Assembly: GCA_039105265.1 (NCBI GenBank)
Contig: JAPFFF010000394.1
Location: 1 to 23,800 of the forward strand
Length of the DNA: 23,800 nt
Direction of reading: 5' to 3'
Origin: Tritrichomonas musculus
Taxonomy: Eukaryota; Parabasalia; Tritrichomonadida; Tritrichomonadidae
The notes beneath the pieces are model-generated. The model was not told the origin of the DNA. It saw nothing but the letters and a program-made list of their open reading frames with translations, and ran no database searches. Every line of letters starts with the position of its first letter. The first letter of the stretch is position 1. Below are positions 15,571 to 23,800 of the stretch, one piece after another. The position numbers and the translations under genes were made by a program.

Positions 15571-15909
15571 GGGACCCGAGGTAGTTGTTTAGGTCCCTAG
15601 TAGTAGTGGGGACCCGAGGTAGTTGTTTAGGTCCCTAGTAGTAGTGGGGACCCGAGGTAGTTGTTTAGGTCCCTAGTAGTACTTCAAGAAAAAACAAGTA
15701 GTGGGGACCCGAGGTAGTTGTTTAGGTCCCTAGTAGTACTTCAAGAAAAAACAAGTAGTGGGGACCCGAGGTAGTTGTTTAGGTCCCTAGTAGTACTTCA
15801 AGAAAAAACAAGTAGTGGGGACCCGAGGTAGTTGTTTAGGTCCCTAGTAGTAGTGGGGACCCGAGGTAGTTGTTTAGGTCCCTAGTAGTACTTCAAGAAA
15901 AAAACAAGT
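15571..15909. repeat. Hairpin minisatellite (copy 4)
   Basis: Same seven-block array as at 3535-3873. Confidence 0.93.
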
Positions 15910-15920
15910 TGAAGAAAAAA

Positions 15921-15980
15921 TTTTTTTATTTTTTTTTTTTTATTTTTTTTTTTTTTTTTTTTTTTTTATTTTTTATTTTT
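15921..15980. repeat. 60-bp T tract (copy 4)
   Basis: Same run lengths as the tract at 3885-3944. Confidence 0.85.
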
Positions 15981-15981
15981 A

Positions 15982-16048
15982 TCACGAGTTCGTGTTGACG
16001 TGTGGGCTTAAGCGTAGCGTGGCCCCAACGGAAACCGACTCGTATATA
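15982..16048. other. GC-richer structured segment (copy 4)
   Basis: Same sequence as 3946-4012. Confidence 0.5.
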
Positions 16049-16846
16049 CTACTGAATGAACTGTTTAATTCGGATATTATGATCTCCATGATGAATGAAT
16101 TGGCAAATTTCATCAAGAATATTGGTAATGAAATATTCTTGATTGAATTTGATCCCTTTTGGAAGTGCATCAATACATATTAAACGGTCTCCACTGAAAG
16201 CAATTGTGATCATGCATTTTTTTGAACCAATTTTTTTCAGAACTCTTGGTGGAACTTTTTCAATTGATGGTGCATACATAGCATTTGTTTCATAATCAAA
16301 ATAGAACCATGATTCATCTAAGGTTATTAGTGAGATGAAATTATTTTCTTGACAAGAGTACAATGTTTTCAAAAGTGCTCTTGATTTTTCAACTCGTTCG
16401 ATCTTATTTTCCGGGGTGAGTTGATGAGGGACCCATCTTCTGATAAACCTTTTCAAATGAAGGACATCGGTTAAATTGAAAATAACCGTTGGAACAGAGC
16501 AACATAATCGTGATGCAATACTTTTTGCAGTTGAATAAGGTTCATCTTGCAAAATGGCTGAAATAGTATCAGATATATCCAAATTTGGCCTTCCTTCGCG
16601 TTCTAAATCATTGCATGATAAATCTCCACTTTTGAACCTGTTGACCCATCGTTGGATTGTTGACATACTAAGAGCGTCATCTTCTAATGTATCTGTTAAC
16701 TCTGTTGTAATTTTTTTGTATCCCCATCCTTTCAGGAAGAAATACTTGATAACAATTCTTTGCTCGATTGGAAGAGGTGTATTACCATCATTAACTATAT
16801 TATCTCGATTAGGATAAAGAGTTTTAACACTTGGTGGTAATTCCAT
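16049..16846 (-). CDS. Truncated mariner-type transposase (copy 5)
   Basis: Identical protein to that at 1-798. Confidence 0.9.
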   Translation of the reverse strand: MELPPSVKTLYPNRDNIVNDGNTPLPIEQRIVIKYFFLKGWGYKKITTELTDTLEDDALSMSTIQRWVNRFKSGDLSCNDLEREGRPNLDISDTISAILQDEPYSTAKSIASRLCCSVPTVIFNLTDVLHLKRFIRRWVPHQLTPENKIERVEKSRALLKTLYSCQENNFISLITLDESWFYFDYETNAMYAPSIEKVPPRVLKKIGSKKCMITIAFSGDRLICIDALPKGIKFNQEYFITNILDEICQFIHHGDHNIRIKQFIQ

Positions 16847-16867
16847 TTCGAGTTGAATAAAAAGTCT

Positions 16868-18424
16868 TTATTTATATACAACATCTGTTTCTAATTCATT
16901 GTTTTGAAGTTCTCGAAGTATTCTCTTTCTAATATCTGGCATATTGCGTTGTTTAAACTTACCATTTCCTTCATGCAAAAAGGTACGACAAGATTCCATT
17001 AGAAACACTCCACAATCCTTGTTATTCCTTTGACTAGGTACATCATAATATTTTGCTTTTAACTTACCTGTTCCTGAAATATTGATCCACTTATTAAGTG
17101 TCTTTACCTCTGGTGCCATTGACTTATTCTCAGAGTCATAGCATTCGATTATTTTCTTTGAATATCGAACAATACATAAAACCCAATGTTCTCCATCTGA
17201 ACAAATGGGGACAAATACTTTATCGAAATGTGAAAATGACTGTTTACCTGAGATAGGACTTTTCATCAGTTCATGTATTTTTTCCATATCATTAGTCTCA
17301 TATGCTCTAGAAAGGAGGGTATAAAATGCAGTAGGTAAAACCAATATTTTCTTTTTATCAAACTCTGCCTCATTTTGACCAGGTTGTTTATTCAATCTCT
17401 TTCCTTTGTTATATAGAAGTTTCAAGTAGTCATCAATAACATCTTCTTCTATATTTTCATCATTGACTAAACTCCTCCAATCATGAATTTTATGACGTCT
17501 TTGGTCTACTGTATACTCTCCTGTCTTCTGTGGTGTCATACGGGGTTCTCTTGGAGGAGGACTAGTACCTCGAGAGGTATGCGATGATGGAAACTGTGGA
17601 GGTGGTGATGAAGGAGGAGGAGGTGGTGGAGGTGGAGGTGAAGGTGAACGAGGTCGTTTTGATTTTGTCTTAGGTTGTTTTGATTTTTTCTTAGGTCTAT
17701 CATCCTCGTCTAAATTTGTACTACTTTGAAGTAAAAGTTGAATTCTGTTTTGATTTTGGTCCCTTGTTGGTGGCTCAACATTTGTGGGTCGGTTCCTACC
17801 GATTTTCCTAAGGTTAAGATGATAATCATTTCGATTTAAAGTTGGAGGTCTGGGTAATGGAGCCAATTCTGGTATATCATCTGTTTGAATACCTCTAGTT
17901 TTATATTCTTTCTTATCACTTTTCAATGTTCTTTCTTTCATCTGCTCTCTCAGTTCTCTAGCTGCTTGTTTTTCCTCCTCAGTCTTCATTCGAGATATCC
18001 TTATGTTGATAATATCATAATGTAATTTTATCTCTGTTAATATACCTGTTGTTGATTCCTGGAGAGTATATTGATATGGCTTTAATACTGTTATGTAATG
18101 TCCATGTTCATCTTTATCATCTTGATTTTTCTTAATTGCAAAAACACAACCTGTAAATTTTGCTTTTGGTCTCTCTCTCTTGAGTCTATTAGCAAATTCA
18201 AGTACGTCTTTAAAAGCTATACTAGTATTTAAATATGTCTCATATAATTTTTGTAGATTTATTTGATTATTAGAGAACTTCCATATAGTTTGACCCAAAC
18301 CTCTTGTTAATCTTGCAACATCTCTATCAACTAGTTTAGGTCGAAATTTAAAAGTACATTGTAGTAGTTGTATTTTATTGTTAGGTTTAGTTTGTGTGCC
18401 TTTATCACTTGTCATTTTTATCAT
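16868..18424 (-). CDS. Ulp1-like C48 protease (copy 5)
   Basis: Identical protein to that at 820-2376. Confidence 0.88.
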   Translation of the reverse strand: MIKMTSDKGTQTKPNNKIQLLQCTFKFRPKLVDRDVARLTRGLGQTIWKFSNNQINLQKLYETYLNTSIAFKDVLEFANRLKRERPKAKFTGCVFAIKKNQDDKDEHGHYITVLKPYQYTLQESTTGILTEIKLHYDIINIRISRMKTEEEKQAARELREQMKERTLKSDKKEYKTRGIQTDDIPELAPLPRPPTLNRNDYHLNLRKIGRNRPTNVEPPTRDQNQNRIQLLLQSSTNLDEDDRPKKKSKQPKTKSKRPRSPSPPPPPPPPPSSPPPQFPSSHTSRGTSPPPREPRMTPQKTGEYTVDQRRHKIHDWRSLVNDENIEEDVIDDYLKLLYNKGKRLNKQPGQNEAEFDKKKILVLPTAFYTLLSRAYETNDMEKIHELMKSPISGKQSFSHFDKVFVPICSDGEHWVLCIVRYSKKIIECYDSENKSMAPEVKTLNKWINISGTGKLKAKYYDVPSQRNNKDCGVFLMESCRTFLHEGNGKFKQRNMPDIRKRILRELQNNELETDVVYK

Positions 18425-18430
18425 TATAAA

Positions 18431-18682
18431 ATGTCTCAATCAGACCGTATGTATATCCTCGTTAGAATTCTATCGAACATCCATGAATATAATGTAGAGA
18501 GTGATGAAACTAGAAGAAAAAAATTGATGAAGACTATAAAAGAATTATCAGCTCAGTATTTCAAACCTGAACATCTTCAAATAATGAGGATAGATAATGA
18601 TGTTGATTTTTTAGGTCGAATTGAACACTTTGCTTTGGAGTTCTTAGAACTATATATAGTTAATCTGCCCTCGCATTTATAA
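18431..18682 (+). CDS. 83-aa helical protein (copy 5)
   Basis: Identical protein to that at 2383-2634. Confidence 0.68.
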   Translation: MSQSDRMYILVRILSNIHEYNVESDETRRKKLMKTIKELSAQYFKPEHLQIMRIDNDVDFLGRIEHFALEFLELYIVNLPSHL

Positions 18683-18995
18683 TTTTGGGCATATCCCTGT
18701 TATAGTTACTATCAGTTGGGGTTATCCATCTTAAGTTGCTTAGATGGTAGTCAGCCCTATTCCTATTGATATGGTCTACCTCTATTTTATGTTGTGGGTC
18801 ATCATTAGGTATGAACTGTCTTGCTATAAGTACATGTTTCAAGTAGTAGTCGCCATTTAGACATACACGTATATACCCCTTAATATGTTTTGCATCTTTG
18901 CATATAAAATGATTACTCTTACGTCTTATAGTAAAGGGGTACCTATTCAATATCTCATAGTCGTTAGTAAAGCCTTTGAGTGGTACAAATGACAT
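18660..18995 (-). CDS. NUMOD4-HNH endonuclease (copy 5)
   Basis: Identical protein to that at 2612-2947. Confidence 0.9.
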   Translation of the reverse strand: MSFVPLKGFTNDYEILNRYPFTIRRKSNHFICKDAKHIKGYIRVCLNGDYYLKHVLIARQFIPNDDPQHKIEVDHINRNRADYHLSNLRWITPTDSNYNRDMPKIINARAD

Positions 18996-19046
18996 TTTCT
19001 CACTTTTTGAATGATTTAAATATTTTCATTTCATTTTTATTTTTGT

Positions 19047-19292
19047 ATGAGCAAGTGGGGGACAATCATTGTTGAAGGAATTGATGATAAAGGACCTCTT
19101 TATTATCCTCTCGATGACAAAGAAAAAAACGTTATCAAGTTTCCAAAGAAAAAAAAGCGAGTAAACTTGTATAAAAACTATTATGAACATCAAGAGAAAG
19201 AAGAAGAAGAGAAAGAAGAACTTCTAGATGTAGGTGTTCAAACTGAAAAAACTGAACTACCTCATATAGACGAACTACTTAGTAAAATTTAA
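19047..19292 (+). CDS. 81-aa NLS/GVQTE protein (copy 5)
   Basis: Identical protein to that at 2999-3244. Confidence 0.72.
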   Translation: MSKWGTIIVEGIDDKGPLYYPLDDKEKNVIKFPKKKKRVNLYKNYYEHQEKEEEEKEELLDVGVQTEKTELPHIDELLSKI

Positions 19293-19333
19293 CTTCTTTT
19301 ATTTTATTGTTATTTTTTTTATTTTTGTCTTAA

Positions 19334-19582
19334 ATGAATAGCGCTATTAACGGACTGAATAATGACGCAGAAGCTCTATATGCAAGATTTAAAGTTATTA
19401 AAGACAAGATATTTGGAAAATGTATGAATGAAGATGATAATAAAATAGCTAGTCAATTCGAAATAATGATAAATATAATCAAGTCATACAAAGAACTCTT
19501 TGAAGACATTGAAAAAGCTAAGTTATTATTGAAGTCAATTGGTGCACGTATCTCTATAGCTGAACATCAAAATAGACTATGA
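19334..19582 (+). CDS. 82-aa helical protein (copy 5)
   Basis: Identical protein to that at 3286-3534. Confidence 0.65.
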   Translation: MNSAINGLNNDAEALYARFKVIKDKIFGKCMNEDDNKIASQFEIMINIIKSYKELFEDIEKAKLLLKSIGARISIAEHQNRL

Positions 19583-19921
19583 GGGACCCGAGGTAGTTGT
19601 TTAGGTCCCTAGTAGTAGTGGGGACCCGAGGTAGTTGTTTAGGTCCCTAGTAGTAGTGGGGACCCGAGGTAGTTGTTTAGGTCCCTAGTAGTACTTCAAG
19701 AAAAAACAAGTAGTGGGGACCCGAGGTAGTTGTTTAGGTCCCTAGTAGTACTTCAAGAAAAAACAAGTAGTGGGGACCCGAGGTAGTTGTTTAGGTCCCT
19801 AGTAGTACTTCAAGAAAAAACAAGTAGTGGGGACCCGAGGTAGTTGTTTAGGTCCCTAGTAGTAGTGGGGACCCGAGGTAGTTGTTTAGGTCCCTAGTAG
19901 TACTTCAAGAAAAAAACAAGT
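19583..19921. repeat. Hairpin minisatellite (copy 5)
   Basis: Same seven-block array as at 3535-3873. Confidence 0.93.
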
Positions 19922-19932
19922 TGAAGAAAAAA

Positions 19933-19992
19933 TTTTTTTATTTTTTTTTTTTTATTTTTTTTTTTTTTTTTTTTTTTTTATTTTTTATTTTT
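19933..19992. repeat. 60-bp T tract (copy 5)
   Basis: Same run lengths as the tract at 3885-3944. Confidence 0.85.
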
Positions 19993-19993
19993 A

Positions 19994-20060
19994 TCACGAG
20001 TTCGTGTTGACGTGTGGGCTTAAGCGTAGCGTGGCCCCAACGGAAACCGACTCGTATATA
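19994..20060. other. GC-richer structured segment (copy 5)
   Basis: Same sequence as 3946-4012. Confidence 0.5.
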
Positions 20061-20858
20061 CTACTGAATGAACTGTTTAATTCGGATATTATGATCTCCA
20101 TGATGAATGAATTGGCAAATTTCATCAAGAATATTGGTAATGAAATATTCTTGATTGAATTTGATCCCTTTTGGAAGTGCATCAATACATATTAAACGGT
20201 CTCCACTGAAAGCAATTGTGATCATGCATTTTTTTGAACCAATTTTTTTCAGAACTCTTGGTGGAACTTTTTCAATTGATGGTGCATACATAGCATTTGT
20301 TTCATAATCAAAATAGAACCATGATTCATCTAAGGTTATTAGTGAGATGAAATTATTTTCTTGACAAGAGTACAATGTTTTCAAAAGTGCTCTTGATTTT
20401 TCAACTCGTTCGATCTTATTTTCCGGGGTGAGTTGATGAGGGACCCATCTTCTGATAAACCTTTTCAAATGAAGGACATCGGTTAAATTGAAAATAACCG
20501 TTGGAACAGAGCAACATAATCGTGATGCAATACTTTTTGCAGTTGAATAAGGTTCATCTTGCAAAATGGCTGAAATAGTATCAGATATATCCAAATTTGG
20601 CCTTCCTTCGCGTTCTAAATCATTGCATGATAAATCTCCACTTTTGAACCTGTTGACCCATCGTTGGATTGTTGACATACTAAGAGCGTCATCTTCTAAT
20701 GTATCTGTTAACTCTGTTGTAATTTTTTTGTATCCCCATCCTTTCAGGAAGAAATACTTGATAACAATTCTTTGCTCGATTGGAAGAGGTGTATTACCAT
20801 CATTAACTATATTATCTCGATTAGGATAAAGAGTTTTAACACTTGGTGGTAATTCCAT
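20061..20858 (-). CDS. Truncated mariner-type transposase (copy 6)
   Basis: Identical protein to that at 1-798. Confidence 0.9.
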   Translation of the reverse strand: MELPPSVKTLYPNRDNIVNDGNTPLPIEQRIVIKYFFLKGWGYKKITTELTDTLEDDALSMSTIQRWVNRFKSGDLSCNDLEREGRPNLDISDTISAILQDEPYSTAKSIASRLCCSVPTVIFNLTDVLHLKRFIRRWVPHQLTPENKIERVEKSRALLKTLYSCQENNFISLITLDESWFYFDYETNAMYAPSIEKVPPRVLKKIGSKKCMITIAFSGDRLICIDALPKGIKFNQEYFITNILDEICQFIHHGDHNIRIKQFIQ

Positions 20859-20879
20859 TTCGAGTTGAATAAAAAGTCT

Positions 20880-22436
20880 TTATTTATATACAACATCTGT
20901 TTCTAATTCATTGTTTTGAAGTTCTCGAAGTATTCTCTTTCTAATATCTGGCATATTGCGTTGTTTAAACTTACCATTTCCTTCATGCAAAAAGGTACGA
21001 CAAGATTCCATTAGAAACACTCCACAATCCTTGTTATTCCTTTGACTAGGTACATCATAATATTTTGCTTTTAACTTACCTGTTCCTGAAATATTGATCC
21101 ACTTATTAAGTGTCTTTACCTCTGGTGCCATTGACTTATTCTCAGAGTCATAGCATTCGATTATTTTCTTTGAATATCGAACAATACATAAAACCCAATG
21201 TTCTCCATCTGAACAAATGGGGACAAATACTTTATCGAAATGTGAAAATGACTGTTTACCTGAGATAGGACTTTTCATCAGTTCATGTATTTTTTCCATA
21301 TCATTAGTCTCATATGCTCTAGAAAGGAGGGTATAAAATGCAGTAGGTAAAACCAATATTTTCTTTTTATCAAACTCTGCCTCATTTTGACCAGGTTGTT
21401 TATTCAATCTCTTTCCTTTGTTATATAGAAGTTTCAAGTAGTCATCAATAACATCTTCTTCTATATTTTCATCATTGACTAAACTCCTCCAATCATGAAT
21501 TTTATGACGTCTTTGGTCTACTGTATACTCTCCTGTCTTCTGTGGTGTCATACGGGGTTCTCTTGGAGGAGGACTAGTACCTCGAGAGGTATGCGATGAT
21601 GGAAACTGTGGAGGTGGTGATGAAGGAGGAGGAGGTGGTGGAGGTGGAGGTGAAGGTGAACGAGGTCGTTTTGATTTTGTCTTAGGTTGTTTTGATTTTT
21701 TCTTAGGTCTATCATCCTCGTCTAAATTTGTACTACTTTGAAGTAAAAGTTGAATTCTGTTTTGATTTTGGTCCCTTGTTGGTGGCTCAACATTTGTGGG
21801 TCGGTTCCTACCGATTTTCCTAAGGTTAAGATGATAATCATTTCGATTTAAAGTTGGAGGTCTGGGTAATGGAGCCAATTCTGGTATATCATCTGTTTGA
21901 ATACCTCTAGTTTTATATTCTTTCTTATCACTTTTCAATGTTCTTTCTTTCATCTGCTCTCTCAGTTCTCTAGCTGCTTGTTTTTCCTCCTCAGTCTTCA
22001 TTCGAGATATCCTTATGTTGATAATATCATAATGTAATTTTATCTCTGTTAATATACCTGTTGTTGATTCCTGGAGAGTATATTGATATGGCTTTAATAC
22101 TGTTATGTAATGTCCATGTTCATCTTTATCATCTTGATTTTTCTTAATTGCAAAAACACAACCTGTAAATTTTGCTTTTGGTCTCTCTCTCTTGAGTCTA
22201 TTAGCAAATTCAAGTACGTCTTTAAAAGCTATACTAGTATTTAAATATGTCTCATATAATTTTTGTAGATTTATTTGATTATTAGAGAACTTCCATATAG
22301 TTTGACCCAAACCTCTTGTTAATCTTGCAACATCTCTATCAACTAGTTTAGGTCGAAATTTAAAAGTACATTGTAGTAGTTGTATTTTATTGTTAGGTTT
22401 AGTTTGTGTGCCTTTATCACTTGTCATTTTTATCAT
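20880..22436 (-). CDS. Ulp1-like C48 protease (copy 6)
   Basis: Identical protein to that at 820-2376. Confidence 0.88.
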   Translation of the reverse strand: MIKMTSDKGTQTKPNNKIQLLQCTFKFRPKLVDRDVARLTRGLGQTIWKFSNNQINLQKLYETYLNTSIAFKDVLEFANRLKRERPKAKFTGCVFAIKKNQDDKDEHGHYITVLKPYQYTLQESTTGILTEIKLHYDIINIRISRMKTEEEKQAARELREQMKERTLKSDKKEYKTRGIQTDDIPELAPLPRPPTLNRNDYHLNLRKIGRNRPTNVEPPTRDQNQNRIQLLLQSSTNLDEDDRPKKKSKQPKTKSKRPRSPSPPPPPPPPPSSPPPQFPSSHTSRGTSPPPREPRMTPQKTGEYTVDQRRHKIHDWRSLVNDENIEEDVIDDYLKLLYNKGKRLNKQPGQNEAEFDKKKILVLPTAFYTLLSRAYETNDMEKIHELMKSPISGKQSFSHFDKVFVPICSDGEHWVLCIVRYSKKIIECYDSENKSMAPEVKTLNKWINISGTGKLKAKYYDVPSQRNNKDCGVFLMESCRTFLHEGNGKFKQRNMPDIRKRILRELQNNELETDVVYK

Positions 22437-22442
22437 TATAAA

Positions 22443-22694
22443 ATGTCTCAATCAGACCGTATGTATATCCTCGTTAGAATTCTATCGAACATCCATGAAT
22501 ATAATGTAGAGAGTGATGAAACTAGAAGAAAAAAATTGATGAAGACTATAAAAGAATTATCAGCTCAGTATTTCAAACCTGAACATCTTCAAATAATGAG
22601 GATAGATAATGATGTTGATTTTTTAGGTCGAATTGAACACTTTGCTTTGGAGTTCTTAGAACTATATATAGTTAATCTGCCCTCGCATTTATAA
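22443..22694 (+). CDS. 83-aa helical protein (copy 6)
   Basis: Identical protein to that at 2383-2634. Confidence 0.68.
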   Translation: MSQSDRMYILVRILSNIHEYNVESDETRRKKLMKTIKELSAQYFKPEHLQIMRIDNDVDFLGRIEHFALEFLELYIVNLPSHL

Positions 22695-23007
22695 TTTTGG
22701 GCATATCCCTGTTATAGTTACTATCAGTTGGGGTTATCCATCTTAAGTTGCTTAGATGGTAGTCAGCCCTATTCCTATTGATATGGTCTACCTCTATTTT
22801 ATGTTGTGGGTCATCATTAGGTATGAACTGTCTTGCTATAAGTACATGTTTCAAGTAGTAGTCGCCATTTAGACATACACGTATATACCCCTTAATATGT
22901 TTTGCATCTTTGCATATAAAATGATTACTCTTACGTCTTATAGTAAAGGGGTACCTATTCAATATCTCATAGTCGTTAGTAAAGCCTTTGAGTGGTACAA
23001 ATGACAT
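22672..23007 (-). CDS. NUMOD4-HNH endonuclease (copy 6)
   Basis: Identical protein to that at 2612-2947. Confidence 0.9.
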   Translation of the reverse strand: MSFVPLKGFTNDYEILNRYPFTIRRKSNHFICKDAKHIKGYIRVCLNGDYYLKHVLIARQFIPNDDPQHKIEVDHINRNRADYHLSNLRWITPTDSNYNRDMPKIINARAD

Positions 23008-23058
23008 TTTCTCACTTTTTGAATGATTTAAATATTTTCATTTCATTTTTATTTTTGT

Positions 23059-23304
23059 ATGAGCAAGTGGGGGACAATCATTGTTGAAGGAATTGATGAT
23101 AAAGGACCTCTTTATTATCCTCTCGATGACAAAGAAAAAAACGTTATCAAGTTTCCAAAGAAAAAAAAGCGAGTAAACTTGTATAAAAACTATTATGAAC
23201 ATCAAGAGAAAGAAGAAGAAGAGAAAGAAGAACTTCTAGATGTAGGTGTTCAAACTGAAAAAACTGAACTACCTCATATAGACGAACTACTTAGTAAAAT
23301 TTAA
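23059..23304 (+). CDS. 81-aa NLS/GVQTE protein (copy 6)
   Basis: Identical protein to that at 2999-3244. Confidence 0.72.
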   Translation: MSKWGTIIVEGIDDKGPLYYPLDDKEKNVIKFPKKKKRVNLYKNYYEHQEKEEEEKEELLDVGVQTEKTELPHIDELLSKI

Positions 23305-23345
23305 CTTCTTTTATTTTATTGTTATTTTTTTTATTTTTGTCTTAA

Positions 23346-23594
23346 ATGAATAGCGCTATTAACGGACTGAATAATGACGCAGAAGCTCTATATGCAAGAT
23401 TTAAAGTTATTAAAGACAAGATATTTGGAAAATGTATGAATGAAGATGATAATAAAATAGCTAGTCAATTCGAAATAATGATAAATATAATCAAGTCATA
23501 CAAAGAACTCTTTGAAGACATTGAAAAAGCTAAGTTATTATTGAAGTCAATTGGTGCACGTATCTCTATAGCTGAACATCAAAATAGACTATGA
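23346..23594 (+). CDS. 82-aa helical protein (copy 6)
   Basis: Identical protein to that at 3286-3534; the last complete gene in the window. Confidence 0.65.
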   Translation: MNSAINGLNNDAEALYARFKVIKDKIFGKCMNEDDNKIASQFEIMINIIKSYKELFEDIEKAKLLLKSIGARISIAEHQNRL

Positions 23595-23800
23595 GGGACC
23601 CGAGGTAGTTGTTTAGGTCCCTAGTAGTAGTGGGGACCCGAGGTAGTTGTTTAGGTCCCTAGTAGTAGTGGGGACCCGAGGTAGTTGTTTAGGTCCCTAG
23701 TAGTACTTCAAGAAAAAACAAGTAGTGGGGACCCGAGGTAGTTGTTTAGGTCCCTAGTAGTACTTCAAGAAAAAACAAGTAGTGGGGACCCGAGGTAGTT
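23595..23800. repeat. Hairpin minisatellite (copy 6, cut by window end)
   Basis: Blocks start at 23595, 23633, 23671, 23728 and 23785, the same order as in the full copies; the fifth block runs off the window. Confidence 0.9.

Larger units (their letters stand above)
1..23800. repeat. Tandem array of a 4,012-bp gene-bearing unit, about 5.9 copies
   Basis: Each landmark recurs at exactly 4,012 bp: for instance the transposase gene ends at 1, 4013, 8025, 12037, 16049 and 20061, and the six predicted proteins are the same in every copy. All copies are in the same orientation. The unit contains six genes and 478 bp of non-coding DNA. No unit edge, target-site duplication or unrelated flank is seen, because the array runs out of both ends of the window. 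The internal minisatellite and the long T run have the same length in every full copy, which is unusual for old arrays and suggests very recent amplification, strong homogenisation, or an assembled circle or concatemer. Confidence 0.98.

Noticed and set aside
1-23800. A whole Polinton, virophage or other capsid-bearing element
   Set aside because: The protease type would fit, but no capsid, packaging ATPase, polymerase or integrase is recognised in the 4-kb unit.

Overview
The whole window is a head-to-tail tandem array of one 4,012-bp unit, present about 5.9 times (phases begin at 1, 4013, 8025, 12037, 16049 and 20061; the last copy is cut by the window end). Every gene recurs at exactly this spacing with an identical predicted protein, and I saw no difference between copies, not even in a 25-T homopolymer. 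No flanking DNA is visible, so the true unit boundary is unknown; phase here is set arbitrarily by the window start. Taken at face value this is either a very recently amplified or homogenised gene-bearing macrosatellite, or a roughly 4-kb circular molecule assembled or inserted as a concatemer.

The organism is almost certainly a eukaryote: a SENP/Ulp1-type (C48) SUMO-protease-like enzyme, a mariner-type transposase, basic nuclear-localisation-like segments and dynein-light-chain-type short motifs all point that way. The DNA is AT-rich with T-rich intergenic stretches, no introns are needed, and two starts are preceded by TCATTTTT or TCATTAT, which fit the trichomonad initiator (TCA-Y-T-W) 8-17 nt before ATG. 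A parabasalid (Trichomonas or Tritrichomonas type) is my best guess; an AT-rich fungus or another protist carrying mobile elements is not excluded.

Layout of one unit (copy 1). Minus strand, read right to left: a NUMOD4-HNH endonuclease (2947 to 2612), a 518-aa Ulp1-like cysteine protease with a basic and proline-rich middle (2376 to 820), then 21 nt later and in the same phase a 265-aa mariner transposase that lacks its C-terminal catalytic part (798 to 1). Plus strand: an 83-aa helical protein (2383-2634), an 81-aa protein with an SV40-like basic patch and a GVQTE motif (2999-3244), and an 82-aa helical protein (3286-3534). The remaining 478 bp (3535-4012) is non-coding: seven hairpin-forming 38/57-bp repeats, a 60-bp T tract, and a 67-bp segment just over half GC with nested inverted repeats.

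How it may work together (inference): protease, endonuclease and three small proteins look like a compact selfish element. The iterated hairpins plus T tract are the natural candidate for an origin or maintenance element. The two TQT/GIQT motifs in the protease and the GVQT motif in the 81-aa protein suggest both bind the host LC8 dynein light chain hub. No capsid, polymerase, integrase or Rep protein was recognised, so replication would have to rely on host or helper functions.
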